Numbered from the stretch's first letter, positions 1-10,694 are shown. The stretch is DNA of 64,000 nt from Trichobilharzia regenti (GCA_944472135.2 OX235264.1:123905809-123969808); one strand, 5' to 3'. Made by a program: numbers and translations. The notes: generated by a model not told the origin, from the letters alone.

Positions 1-819
1 TGGTGCAGACATCTTATATCCCGACACAGATATTAACTTATCTCGTATGAACAGTAAATTCTTGGTTCTTACGCAACACAGATTGATACAAGTCAGTCAG
101 TCCCCTCGAATAGACCTACAACTGCGAAGAAATTATTTCGATCACTTCATTCAATCCTGATGACCGAGGAAAGCGCTTAACTATTCATGTATACTTGTAA
201 TCGTCTATCGCGATGGAATGTGAAACTCTCTCGCATTACTATATCACCGAATGCTTTTCGCGTTGTTCGAATGTATCAGTAACATCATTCAGTCGTCATA
301 GAACGCATATCACACAAATAGGACGATGGAATTCATGTCGGAGGATGCGATGTACTTCCATGAGATTGATTTTCATGAGAGGGATAATTATCTGGTTGCA
401 ATAATCCCGACTATCGCTTCCGAAACATCTCGATTATACACGCTTACGCACATAGGCAAACTTTTATTGCATCCCCGCTTATTCGAAATCTCCTCAAATT
501 GTCCTCAATTCATACATGATTACTTAACATATTTGTGAAAAAGTGATTATTTTGCGCAGTTTCAAACTGAACAATTGTTCTTATCACGTCAAGTACTTGA
601 ACAACTTCAATTATATTAGGACTGATATACTGGTTCTATTAAACTGGCATGAAGTATCGCCACGTCTTTCTGCTTGACTACATCCACGCCATAACATTTC
701 AATTTCTTTGGACTGATTGTGATACCATTTAAATTACAATGCTATTCCGATGAAGATTAGATTCACTTGATATGACATATCAGACCAGTGATATTTACTG
801 GATTCAGTGAAAAATCATC
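1..819. other. Unit flank, no gene recognised
   Basis: This is a conserved unit flank with counterparts at 8377-9380, 22208-22950 and 63450-64000, and diverged inverted counterparts at 25320-25600 and 26740-26960. Short reading frames are present (for example 326-538) but an in-frame TAG separates them from the longer version seen in unit 2, and substitutions between copies do not favour silent changes. I see no supported gene. Confidence 0.6.
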
Positions 820-1532
820 TTTGCCACTTAGCCAGGTTGTTAATATTCTGGTGAACAGGCACATATACCCATGTGAAAAATGGGCGAAATCCATTTTATC
901 TGGCTCATAACACCCTCTCCTTTCAAAACCTTCCCCATGTATCTCTTCAGGGAAAACCAGAAGCCTATATAGGAAACTATATGCCCGCACAAGTAAGTAC
1001 AAAAACTCATCCAAACCCTGCCTAGCTTGTGTTCTGTGCGATAAAGAAAGCATTAGGCGTGAAACATTTAACTTATTAAATAGTCAGTACAACAAATGGA
1101 TTTCATCTTTCCAACTCACATCATTTACAGGTACAACGTTTTCTCTCTACCTTTTTTCTTTCTTTCTGGATTTATATTCGTTATGCGCCGTTTTGTTTCT
1201 CCCTTCCTTACAAACTCTACTTAAAACATTCTTGTTCGTTCTTTCACACTCTGTATATCTCGACCATTTTGCTGTCGCTTACGCCAGTAAATATGCTAGT
1301 AGTATCCACTTTTACGACACCTTCAAACACTGTTTGAATTTTGGCTTTGCTACCGACATGCTAATATGTTGTTGTCAAAACTGACTGAGATAACTTTAAT
1401 CTATGTAGAACTTTATTTATTGTTAATGTACTAACTGGATGCAATACTGTGGTAAAATGCAGACCATTCCATTCTGTATAACAAGTATTGATTTGGAATA
1501 AATCTATTATCTTATCTAATCTCATCTTAATG
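820..1532 (+). mobile_element. CR1/Jockey-type LINE 3' end, 5'-truncated (unit 1, + arm)
   Basis: This is the last ~0.7 kb of a non-LTR retrotransposon. It matches the 3' part of the longer element at 27175-30300 and the opposite-strand copy at 2804-3742. It reads through the tail of the reverse-transcriptase ORF (CQN-stop at about 1382) into a short 3' UTR ending in TTATCT-like repeats at about 1505-1530, the kind of short tandem terminus typical of CR1-like elements. It is not coding-competent. With the - strand copy it forms an inverted pair around gene A. Confidence 0.75.
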
Positions 1533-1765
1533 ATACAGTAAAATTCCATCAAACAAATCAGTTTGTTCCACGTATCGCACTACAGTGTGGAGGAAACAAC
1601 AAGTGCGCTATCCAGTCACTTGAACTCAAACATCAGTAACTGTCAATATGAAACACTTTTACCTCATCGAAGCGTCATCTCAGTCGAAATTCACAACCAC
1701 TAATTTTCAACCAGCGAACAGTGGGGAGACATCGTCACGCAGAAGATTGTGTATCGAAGGAAATG

Positions 1766-1771
1766 TTTATT
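1766..1771 (-). terminator. Poly(A) signal of gene A copy 1
   Basis: AATAAA on the - strand, about 100 nt past the gene A stop codon. It is conserved in copies 2 (10329-10334) and 3 (24580-24585). Confidence 0.5.
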
Positions 1772-1869
1772 CATATATATCACAGTGTACAAAGAAATCA
1801 GAATCAGTAGTTAAATTGACTGCACTGCATTAATAGAAATACGACTGATGCGATTCTCGGCTTCGCTGA

Positions 1870-2130
1870 CTACTTCCCCAATCGAAGCATAGGCACTTGA
1901 CCTAGTAGTGAATGAAATAAACAGAGGATATTGAGAGAAGTTCATACACAACACATTCATTACATAACTAGTTAGTCAGTTAAAGAATTATTTAGTTAGT
2001 TGAGCTCGAATCACTCACGTTTGTGATTTGGGACAGTGTGGTGTATAATAGCAGCAAACACGGAGATCAATTGGATAAGGAAGAGGACGACACCGATGGC
2101 CAATCTAGATCGTACAGACTTCGACTGCAT
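1870..2130 (-). CDS. Gene A copy 1: putative secreted, amidated-peptide precursor (two exons, 47 aa)
   Basis: Exon 1 runs from ATG at 2130 down to 2019 (112 nt), where CAAAC meets the donor GTGAGT. A 117-nt intron ends in CACTACTAG, and exon 2 is 1901-1870 (32 nt, stop TAG). The joined product is 47 residues: a basic N-end (MQSK...RSR), a hydrophobic signal sequence (LAIGVVLFLIQLISVFAA), a short spacer, then KR-QVPMLRLGK-stop. Dibasic cleavage, removal of the terminal Lys and conversion of Gly to amide would give QVPMLRL-amide. Flatworm neuropeptides often end in RL-amide, but I do not recognise this sequence as a named gene. A TATA box lies ~60 nt upstream of the ATG and AATAAA ~100 nt after the stop. 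Two further intact copies exist (10434-10694 and 24220-24480). The splicing and processing are inferred; a very small non-neuronal secreted peptide is the main alternative. Confidence 0.6.
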
Positions 2131-2189
2131 TCTCACTCCTCTGGATACTGATTATCACACTGTCATAAACCACCGTGCTCATTCTACAG

Positions 2190-2197
2190 TATTTATA
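2190..2197 (-). promoter_or_regulatory. TATA box of gene A copy 1
   Basis: TATAAATA on the - strand, 60 nt upstream of the ATG, which would place a transcription start ~30 nt downstream and leave a ~35-nt leader. The same octamer is kept in copies 2, 3 and 5. In damaged copy 4 it reads CATAAATA. Confidence 0.55.
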
Positions 2198-2349
2198 CCA
2201 CTCTGCTACCAAGCTTCCATGCTAACGTATCATGTGACAGAGGAGCATATATCACGTGTTTGTTTGCGTGTATTGAGAGAAGTGGAAACTAGTAAATTAG
2301 TGAAAGCGATTAGCACAGTCTTTCTAAGTTTCAACTCCACAAATTAGTA

Positions 2350-2803
2350 ACAGTTTAAAGAGCACTTGAACCGGTTCTCTCGAATCATGATATAAAGTAA
2401 AGCCTGAGAAACCAAGGGGACAAAGGGAGAGAGATACAATGCAATACGTATGTCGTCTGTGTTCAATCGTTTACGTTCAGTTTGTACCGTTTGTTCTCTG
2501 TGTCTTTAGTTGTGTTGTGCACTGTGAGAACCAAAGACAAACCACAAACCCTTCACCTGACTAGAAAAACGTGAACACATGACAATCTCCGATTCTCACC
2601 CTCACTATCTCTCTCCTTATTTACCTTATCTCATGATTTGTGAAAACCAGTTCACCTGAGAAGTACTTTTGTAAAAGTGCTAATCTATAGAGAGAATATG
2701 TTATGTCTTTTGCTGCATTGATCAGTGAATGAAGCTCATGCACATTATGCTGATTATGTGCAAGAATCTGACAGAGAAGATCGAATGAATGTGTACTGTT
2801 GTC
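2350..2803. repeat. Non-coding repeat upstream of gene A (unit 1)
   Basis: A conserved stretch also present at 10912-11330 and inverted at 23590-23995, with weaker matches near 36230-36330, 56240-56420, 56590-56730 and 57350-57480. Its recurring core contains AAAGTACTTCTCAG and ATCATGAGATAAGG variants. No reading frame is kept. In unit 1 its right part carries two deletions relative to unit 2: unit U is missing after 2772, and the LINE terminus is missing at about 2803. Confidence 0.6.
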
Positions 2804-3742
2804 AAATCAATACTTGTTATACAGAATGGAATGGTCTGCATTTTACCACAGTATTGCATCCAGTTAGTACATTAACAATAAATAAAGTTCTTCATAGATT
2901 ATAGTTATCTCAGTCAGTTTTGACAACAACATATTAGCATGTCGGTAGCAAAGCCATAATTCAAACAGTGTTTGAAGGTGTCGTAAAAGTAGATACTACT
3001 AGCATATTTACTGGCGTAAGCGACAGCAAAATGGTCGAGATATACAGAGTGTGAAAGAACGAACAAGAATGTTTTAAGTAGAGTTTGTAAGGAAGGGAGA
3101 AACAAAACGGCGCATAACGAATATAAATCCAGAAAGAAAGAAAAAAGGTAGAGAGAAAACGTTGTACCTGTAAATGATGTGAGTTGGAAAGATGAAATCC
3201 ATTTGTTGTACTGACTATTTAATAAGTTAAATGTTTCACGCCTAATGCTTTCTTTATCGCACAGAACACGAGCTAGGCAGGGTTTGGATGAGTTTTGGTA
3301 CTTACTTGTGCGGGCATATAGTTTCCTATATAGGCTTCTGGTTTTCCCTGAAGAGATACATGGGGAGAGTTGTGAATGTAGAGGGTGTTGTGAGTCAGAT
3401 AAAATGGATTTCGCCCATTTTTCACATGAGTCCATATGCCTGTCCACCAGAATATTAACAACCTGGCTATGTGGCAAACTGCTTACCCTGATGACAGCCT
3501 TTAGCATCCGACGTAATAAGGTATAGTCTTTCTTCAATAGCCCAGGAAATACTAAGGGAAAAAATAGAGAATAATTGGCAGAATACGGGAGTTAACAAAT
3601 TGTAGGAGTAAGGGTTGGGTTACACCAGAATGTCTTAACTTTTGATGTAGCAGGTAAGACGGAATATTTTCTTAGAAATCGTCAATATATGAGACGAACA
3701 GGAAAGATCAGAAGATAGAGTGACGCCTAGGTATTTAATTTT
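2804..3742 (-). mobile_element. CR1/Jockey-type LINE 3' end, 5'-truncated (unit 1, - arm)
   Basis: It holds an intact stretch of 207 codons (3537-2914) corresponding to the C-terminal part of a LINE reverse-transcriptase ORF (RRMLKAVIRVSSLPHSQVVN ... TDMLICCCQN-stop), followed by the 3' UTR. The homologous region of the longer element is about 27300-28120. The 3' terminal TTATC repeats are missing here because of a deletion at about 2803. It has no catalytic motifs and cannot act on its own. It lies inverted relative to the LINE at 820-1532. Confidence 0.75.
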
Positions 3743-4420
3743 CAGTATTCACTTCACGTGAATCTGATTCTGCTCGTCCCATCCGCCAACTTGTGGTTTT
3801 TCAACACTATATATAAGAATAAACAGGGTGTTAGTCCTGAATCCACCACAAGTTCCACATACTCACGAGTCTTCTTGTGGTCCGAACTACTTCTGCGTCT
3901 TCTGTCCGTACAGTCTTCGACATGAACCAGTTCATCACAATCAAGAAAATAAACAATGACCGCCATCACATTTATCCCGTGTCAGTTGATTGCTGCATGT
4001 TGCTGTTTTTGACAGTTAGATACTTGCATCACCTCTCTCTTCTGTGTGTTCAATTGAGTTGTTGTCCTCACTACTTCCAAGCTTTTTGGCCAACTCACCT
4101 GTAGTTATTCGAGTTTGTGTGACACGTAAATCGTCCACGGAGTCTAAATCGACTAGGGTTATTATGTTTCCTGAATTCATGCATGTCTTCATTCCCCCTG
4201 AGGTCTTTCTCCGAACTAAGTTCACAACACGTGACGATCATCCCTGAGAGAATTATGTATGTCATAATTACACAAACCTCACAGAGTTTTATATCATAAA
4301 TCACTCTGAATTGGACAATGTGATCGGGCTATTGGTTAGTCTTCGCTAATCGGCTGAGCTCCGAATTGTTGAAATAGTTCAAAATTGCATCGTAGTCTAC
4401 GCTATCAAAATGTAATTGAA
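3743..4420 (-). mobile_element. Degenerate RTE-type LINE fragment (unit 1)
   Basis: Read on the - strand, 4410-4350 gives FDSVDYDAILNYFN, which resembles the reverse-transcriptase motif A region (AFDSVD). About 4055-4000 gives TQKREVMQVSN, the counterpart of EKTEVMK in the better-preserved RTE copies at 45200 and 58750. The frame is broken several times in between. 3743-4000 holds no recognisable protein. The copy in unit 2 is 13103-13780 and a longer relative is 58580-59200. Confidence 0.5.
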
Positions 4421-6989
4421 GATAATGCAAACGTCAGTATCGTTTCTACGAGTGGCGAGAACAGCTGAACATTGACATGACTGAAACCACAAACCACCTT
4501 CTCGATGAAGTTGGAAGGAAGAGTACGCTGACGTGGTGAATTCCGTCACTTAGCGTATCACAGTTTGTGATGCAAAATTCAAATGAAGCATATCCCTGCA
4601 GACGTACATGGCAGTGTCTTCAATTTTTTCAATGTCGGATAATCAAGTGGTTGTCGAGTGAAACAGACAGGCACGTTGATCAGCGTTCCTGTTTGATTTC
4701 AATTTAATGAGGCATTCTGGCTCATTGCGTTAGTAGATATTCTTCAATGGTTCTCTCGCAATCTCATGAGGCTGGTTGCATTCCTGCCACCAAATCCTCT
4801 TCTAATATTTTCATTCAGAAAACGTAAGGCCTTCACTTTCAAAATACTACCTTAATGTCGAGAGAGATGGTCGAATCACGAATGACACCGTTACAAATCT
4901 TCAGATGCTGATAACGTGTTGAGTATCAGATAATGCAATGAAATTATACAGACTGTAGTGTAGAACCCGAATAATTTGCGACTGGTTAGCTGTTCATCTC
5001 ATGGTAACATGCTTCGGATGATGTGACGAGGAATTGGGAACCAGTGGTAGTTAATGTAGAGAAATAAGTGAGGAGGTGACGATAATCCGGAATGGTTTAC
5101 TACCTGAAGCCCAATTATTCACATCAGAGTATGCAATCCACTCGATGCTGAGACTAATGATCAGGAAACTCAGCAGTGTGATTTGATCCATATGAACAGC
5201 AGTGGTGGAGTAGCAGAAGATGTGAAATGGCTGACAAAGGAGGTACCAAGTGTAAGGACAGTGAGCACGTCATTAAGTGAAACACCTTTCCCCTATAAAG
5301 GTTATGGAGATCAAGGCAGAGGGGATCAAATTTGGAAGCTAGCATATCCCTTCTACAGATTCCCATTGAAATGATCGCCTTCTACGAAGAAACACTAGTG
5401 TTAAAATTGTGTAGCATTATGATTGTTCGTCGGATGAATTGCAACAAACGGGAATCGATTCTGAGTTTTAATTTAAGTGTCAACTATAACAACAACGATT
5501 TCATCATAACAGTGTTTGATTCACTTTCACAAACGACAGGAATTACACCAGAGAATAATCATTATTCTGCTGAACATACTGATAATTCTGAACGTCACTC
5601 CTCGAAATGCTGGCTAGCCTACTGAGTTGAAAATGAGTTATCGATTGGATCATAGATTGGTCAACATAAGTCTCTGCATTTTCTATAGTCATTTAGTCCA
5701 TATAGAACTGATGGCTTCGTAAAAACACCATCGCCTGATCACAAACAGGTGGTTGTACCTATAGGACAGCATTTCGATTTCAAACTCACATTCTGCAAAC
5801 CAGGTACTCGTGAAGTATCTCCCAGAATGAACAACTTGATAAGTGGAAGTTGGATTCATTTTATGACTGATCTGTGTGACTGGAGTTTGTTAGAATCACC
5901 GATGCGTGAGCTTCAAAATGTGTTCTATTCGTTGGGATTACAAACTAACTTCAGGTGAATTGGATTGGATGGATTATCTCTGAGATATGCAGTATATATT
6001 TCCGTCTTCACAGTGTTTGTGTGAAAGGAATTGAGATTTCCATCAGGACGACGACGCATAACGATGAATGCTGTTATATCTGTGAGGAAAGAATAGAAAA
6101 CTAGTATGAGGTGAGGTGTTCACATGGATATGCTACAAAGCTTGTGAACAGAAATATTCTTGATATTTCGGTAATCAGCTATTCTAATTTTGAATGCTCA
6201 ACATTGCCTAATAGAGTCTTTCTTCTCCTGTAGAATTGCACGACACGGGAAAGGAACAGCTCTCACGTTCTCCAACCTGCAATACAGCGTCTGTCTAATC
6301 CAGTGAGGCTGACTGTCCTTCACAACATCTCAGATGATGATGGTCATCACGTGGATTTCTCGAAAACGCCAACTTCCACGATAGAACACGAGGATCGATG
6401 GTTTCAACTACTCTACTAAGAGCCATTCTGATTCCTTCACCAGATATTGATTCGGTCACCGAGTTTCTTGTTGCAATCACCACTCTCACTTTCTGAAATC
6501 CACGGTTTCGATTTGCTTTCATTTAATATTTCCAAAGCTGAAGATGAGACATGCCTCAGGAGTCTTCATATTGCCCCTCCATCAATCTCTCTTGTCTTTC
6601 ATCCATACCTCTCGCAGTTTCCCTATTCAGTCACCTGTGAACGAATGCCATTCAAATCATAAGAGTAAAATCTCATTGGCATCTACGAGCAAGAAGGAAG
6701 ATGTCGAATATAAAATGTTAAATAACATGGTGTGAAATTTGATCAGATAGAATTCAATAATGTAAAAGTAAAAAATATAAGAATGATACATTTTTGATTT
6801 AAAATGACAAGTGGGTCAAGAGGAATAGATTCAGAGTGAGAACGATGATATTAATGTAATTAATAATATTGATAATAATAATCGTAGTAATAAAAGTACA
6901 AAGAATAAGTAAATGTCTATCCCTCTACGGCTCTATTCTGGAACACCTGATCGAATTCCGTTACTCTGTCAACCCTGACCATGATCTGA
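4421..6989. repeat. Unit body, non-coding (unit 1)
   Basis: A 2.6 kb stretch conserved at 13781-14640 plus 19644-20820 (split by the gypsy element) and 59200-62070, with an older diverged copy at about 30880-33450. I find no splice-supported exon or RNA gene; reading frames here are short and shift between copies. A motif TCTACGAGCAAGAAGG near 6680 recurs at 20475, 33420, 53900 and 61710. The segment 6840-6900 is AAT-rich. Confidence 0.6.
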
Positions 6990-8330
6990 AGATCATATAT
7001 TGGATCCATGATAACTACCGCGTTTTCTTCGTGCAGAATTCTTAAGACAGCTGAGGCCTTGGCAGTTGATGACTTTAGGCCAGACGAATGTGTACAAAAG
7101 AAGTATGTATTTTGAAGTGATTAGCCCAGTGTTCCTCTGGTCCAAATCTTTGGTGATTGGCTTGCCACTGACATCCTTCACCGGACTAATTTGTGTTGAA
7201 CTGTTCACTGATAGGAACCTAGTTGTTTAGTAGAGTGTTGCAAGGTCTCCTTTGCCTGCAGCTTGTTCTGCTTTACTTGCCATGGATTCATAATATTTTC
7301 TGTTGTCTTCCATGGCACTCTTCTTCACTCTTTTGTTCAGTGTGTTGTAGCTGGCATTCATCTCCTGTTTTTGTTGCTCGTCGGTGCACTGGATAATCTT
7401 TTGAATCACTATCCTTCTCTCTTCTATTAGTCTGCAAGTGTCCGCAGTGGGCCACTGTTTGTCCTGTGTCCTCTTTCTGCCCAGAACTTCCATGCAGGTT
7501 TGACTCCACCGTTTTCAAGTTGTCCCAGTGCTTTTCGACGCTGACCTTTTCGCTTATGTTGATTTGTGTGTCGGCTTTGTCGCTTATGCTTGCAATGAAG
7601 ATGTCCTTTGTATCCTCGTCCTTCAGTTGTTGAGTGTTGAACTTGGCTTGTGGTCTATCTGCAGCTCCTGTTTCCCTGTAAGCTCTTAGTTTGATTTGGA
7701 GTGTTGCCTGTATGAGAGGGTGTTCTGAGGTAACATCTGCTCCTCCTCTAACGTTTTTGTCCAGTAAGCTGTGTCTTCACTTCTTTGATCAGCACTGAGA
7801 TGAAGTCGATTTGGTTTATGGTTCACCTGTCTAGTTTCACTCACGTAGCCTTGTGGAAATACTTGCGTTTGTATATGCTGCAACCAGCCACTAGCTCATT
7901 GAATATACAGAAGTCAGCGAAGAGTTCTCCATTTTTTATTCGTCTCTCTGAGAGCTTCTTTACCCATGATGAGCTCTCTTCCTATGCGGTATAGCCTTAG
8001 TTTGGCGTTCATGTCTGCCATTAGAAATTTAAGTCACCAACAGGAGTGTTGTACATTGTTGTGTGTAGATATCTGTAGAACTCGTCTTTCTTTTCGAAGT
8101 CTGCGTTGTTAAGTGAGCATTGCATTTTATAGTTGACACTTTCCTCCCTTTGAAGTTGAATCTGGTAGTCGTTATCCTGGTCGAGACCGCTTTTCATTGA
8201 ATGAGGGCCTTCATTGCTGTTGGTAACGTCATGAGAGCCACGTACTCGGTGTGCGTGTGCATGACTCCTGGCTGATCGGAGTAGACAATCAACTCGCCCA
8301 TTGACACCTTGGTGAGACCACTCTTAATCC
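6990..8330 (-). mobile_element. RTE-type LINE fragment: endonuclease end and linker (unit 1)
   Basis: Read on the - strand from 8330: a degenerate apurinic endonuclease portion (GELIVYSDQPGV ... TEYVALMTLPTAMKALI), then the linker (MEVLGRKRTQDKQW ... TCRLIEERR ... LATLY-stop at about 7227), then PVKDVSGKPITKDLDQRN near 7170. These are typical of RTE-clade LINE proteins between the endonuclease and the reverse transcriptase. Frame breaks and stops make it a relic. Copies: 20820-22150 and 62070-63400. Orientation and order match one original insertion carried along by unit duplication. Confidence 0.75.
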
Positions 8331-8605
8331 GTTCGCTGTCGCCAAATCCTTCCATCTCAATCGCCAGGCTAATAAATGGTGCGAACATCTCATATCCTGA
8401 CACAGATATGAACATCTCTCGTATGAACAGTAAATTCTTGGTTCTTGCGCAACACAGATTGAATGAAGTCAGTCACTCCCCTCGAATTCACCTACAACTG
8501 CAAAGAAATTATTTCGATCACTTCATTCAATCTTGATGACCGTGGAAAGCGCCTGACTATTCATGTATACTTGTAATCGTCTATCGCGATGGAATGTGAA
8601 ACTCT

Positions 8606-8806
8606 GTGCGTCGGTGGCACAGTGGTTAGGACTCCCGCCGACCATGCACATGGTCCGAAGTTCGAGCCCACGCCGACGCACACCTGATATCTATGGTCGG
8701 CCTGCGAAATTTGGGCTACCGATATCCACGCTGAAAATTCCATACTTGTACCAAAAATACAGTGTGGAATCAAGCTGTAATCAAAAATAAAAAAATAAAA
8801 AAAAAA
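8606..8806 (+). mobile_element. tRNA-headed SINE (copy 1)
   Basis: It starts GTGCGTCGG and has a box A-like TGGCACAGTGG and a box B-like TTCGAGCCC. The complementary CCGACGCAC follows ~70 nt later, forming an acceptor-stem-like pair. A shared non-tRNA body follows (CTGATATCTATGGTCGG ... AATCAAGCTGTAATC) and an A-rich tail. Sister copies: 39795-39981 (-), 44218-44404 (+), 56752-56941 (+). It is absent from units 1 and 3, where 14 bp (CTCGCATTACTATA) stand in its place, so the insertion removed those bases instead of duplicating a target. Confidence 0.85.
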
Positions 8807-9381
8807 TCACCGAATGCTTTTCGCGATATTCGAATGTATCAGTAACATCATTCAGTCGTCATACAACGCATATCACACAAATAGGATGATGGAATTCATG
8901 TCGGACGATGCGATGTACTCCTATGAGATTGATTTTCATGAGAGGGATAATTATCTGGTTGCAATAATCCTAACTATTGCTTCCGAAACATCTCGATTAT
9001 ACACGCTTACGCACATAGGCAAACTTTTATTGCTTCCCCGCCTATTCGAAATCTCCTCAAATTGTCCTCAATTCATACATGATAACTTAAAATATTTGTG
9101 AAAAAGTGATTATTTTGCGCAGTTTCAAACTGAACAATTGTTCTTATCACGTCAAGTACTTAAACAACTTCACTTATATTAGGACTGATATACTGGTTCT
9201 ATTAAACTGGCATGAAGTATCGCCACGTCTTTCTGCTTGACTACATCCACGCCATAACATTTCAATTTCTTTGGACTGATTGTGATACAATTTAAATTGC
9301 AATGCTATTCCGACGAAGATTAGATTCACTTGATATGACATATCAGACCAGTGATATTTACTGGATTCAGTGAAATATCAT
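8807..9381. other. Unit flank (unit 2), no supported gene
   Basis: The counterpart of 250-820. A 95-codon reading frame (8814-9101, + strand) is open here and mostly open in unit 3, but a TAG breaks it in unit 1 and at the window end. Differences between copies are mainly replacement changes, so it is more likely chance than a gene. Confidence 0.5.
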
Positions 9382-10092
9382 CTTTGCCACTTAGCCAGGT
9401 TGTTAATATTCTGGTGAACAGGCACATATACCCATGTGAAAAACGCGCGAAATCCGTTTTTTCTGACTCATAACACCCTCTACATTCACAACTCTCCCCT
9501 TGTTTCTCTTCAGGGAAAACCAGAAGCCTATATAGGAAACTATATGCCCGCACTAGTAAGTACAAAAACGCATCGAAACCCTGCCTAGCTCGTGTTCTGT
9601 GCGATAAAGAAAGCATTAGGCGTGAAACATTTAACTTATTAAATAGTCAGTACAACAAATGGATTTCATCTTTCCAACTCACATCATTTACAGGTACAAC
9701 GTTTTCTCTCTACCTTTTTTCTTTCTTTCTGGATTTATATTCGTTATGCGCCGTTTTGTTTCTCCCTTCCTTACAAACTCTACTTAAAACATTCTTGTTC
9801 GTTCTTTCACACTCTGTATATCTCGACCATTTTGCTGTCGCTTACGCTAGTAAATATGCTAGTAGTATCCACTTTTCTAACACCTTCAAACACTGTTTGA
9901 ATTTTGGCTTTGCTACCGACATGCTAATATGTTGTTGTCAAAACTGACTGAGATAACTTTAATCTATGTAGAACTTTATTTATTGTTAATGTACTAACTG
10001 GATGCAATACTGTGGTAAAATGCAGACCATTCCATTCTGTATAACAAGTATTGATTTGGAATAAACCTATTATCTTATCTTATCTCATCTTA
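9382..10092 (+). mobile_element. CR1/Jockey-type LINE 3' end (unit 2, + arm)
   Basis: The unit 2 counterpart of 820-1532, ending in TTATCTTATCTTATCTC at about 10070-10088. It shares unit-2-specific variants with the opposite-strand arm at 12132-13102 (TTTTCTAACACC and TACGCTAG), unlike both arms of unit 1. Confidence 0.75.
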
Positions 10093-10433
10093 ATGATACA
10101 GTAAAATTCCATCAAACAAATCATTTTGTTGCACGTATTGCACTACAGTGTGGTGAAAACAACAAGTGCGCTATCCAGTCACTTGAACTCAAACATCAGT
10201 AACTGTCAATATGAAACACCTTTACCTCATCGAAGCGTCATCTCAGTCGAAATTCACAACCACTAATTTTCAACCAGCGAACAGTGAGGAGACATCGTCA
10301 CGCAGAAGATTGTCTATCGAAGGAAATGTTTATTAATATATATCACAGTGTACAAAGAAATCAGAATCAGTAGTTAAATTGACTGCACTGCATTTAATAG
10401 AAATACGACTGATGCGATTCTCGGCTTCGCTGA

Positions 10434-10694
10434 CTACTTCCCCAATCGAAGCATAGGCACTTGACCTAGTAGTGAATGAAATAAACAGAGGATATTGAGA
10501 GAAGTTCATACACAACACATTCATTACATAACTAGTTAGTCAGTTAAAGAATTATTTAGTTAGTTGAGCTCGAATCACTCACGTTTGTGATTTGGGACAG
10601 TGTGGTGTATAATAGCAGCAAACACGGAGATCAATTGGATAAGGAAGAGAACGACACCGATGGCCAATCTAGATCGTACACACTTCGACTGCAT
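10434..10694 (-). CDS. Gene A copy 2: putative secreted, amidated-peptide precursor (two exons, 47 aa)
   Basis: It has the same structure as copy 1: exon 1 10694-10583 (112 nt), a 117-nt intron with GTGAGT and CACTACTAG borders, exon 2 10465-10434 with stop TAG. It differs from copy 1 by one residue (MQSKC against MQSKS) and keeps the hydrophobic signal sequence and the KR-QVPMLRLGK-stop end. The TATA box is at 10754-10761 and AATAAA at 10329-10334. Unit U lies ~650 bp upstream in the same orientation. A predicted pre-peptide with no other domain; the reading rests on motif layout and copy conservation, not on a family match. Confidence 0.6.

Larger units (their letters stand above)
1..8376. 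repeat. Tandem array unit 1 (start coincides with the window edge)
   Basis: This is a complete ~8.4 kb unit, measured from the landmark TGGTGCAGACATC at position 1 to the matching landmark at 8377. Order: flank (1-820), CR1-type LINE 3' end on + (820-1532), gene A on - (1870-2130), non-coding repeat (2350-2800), CR1-type LINE 3' end on - (2804-3742), degenerate RTE piece (about 4000-4420), non-coding body (4420-6990), RTE endonuclease/linker fragment on - (6990-8330). Compared with unit 2 it lacks unit U and the LINE's terminal TTATC repeats. It also lacks the SINE and the gypsy element. Repeat status is seen directly by comparing copies by eye. Confidence 0.85.

Noticed and set aside
157..180. 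CTGATGACCGAGGAAAGC as a hammerhead ribozyme core (also 8535, 22362, 63606)
   Set aside because: Stem II would have only one or two pairs, the GAAA is not correctly placed, and no flanking helices I and III pair convincingly.
326..538. Conserved short frame in unit flanks (MEFMS-DAMY...)
   Set aside because: Interrupted by a stop in unit 1 and at the window end; substitutions between copies are mostly replacement changes.
2036..2347. A 103-codon + strand frame conserved in three copies
   Set aside because: It is antisense to gene A. The opposite strand has the TATA box, ATG, signal sequence, splice sites and poly(A) signal; the conservation comes from recent homogenisation.
8606..8680. A functional tRNA gene
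   Set aside because: Box A and box B and an acceptor-like stem are present, but the fold lacks a normal cloverleaf and the segment continues into a shared body and A-tail; it is a SINE head.
8660..8720. Degenerate hammerhead in the SINE body (CTGATAT...GCGAAA)
   Set aside because: The catalytic CUGAUGA is changed in all four SINE copies and stem II does not form; without folding software the resemblance is too weak.
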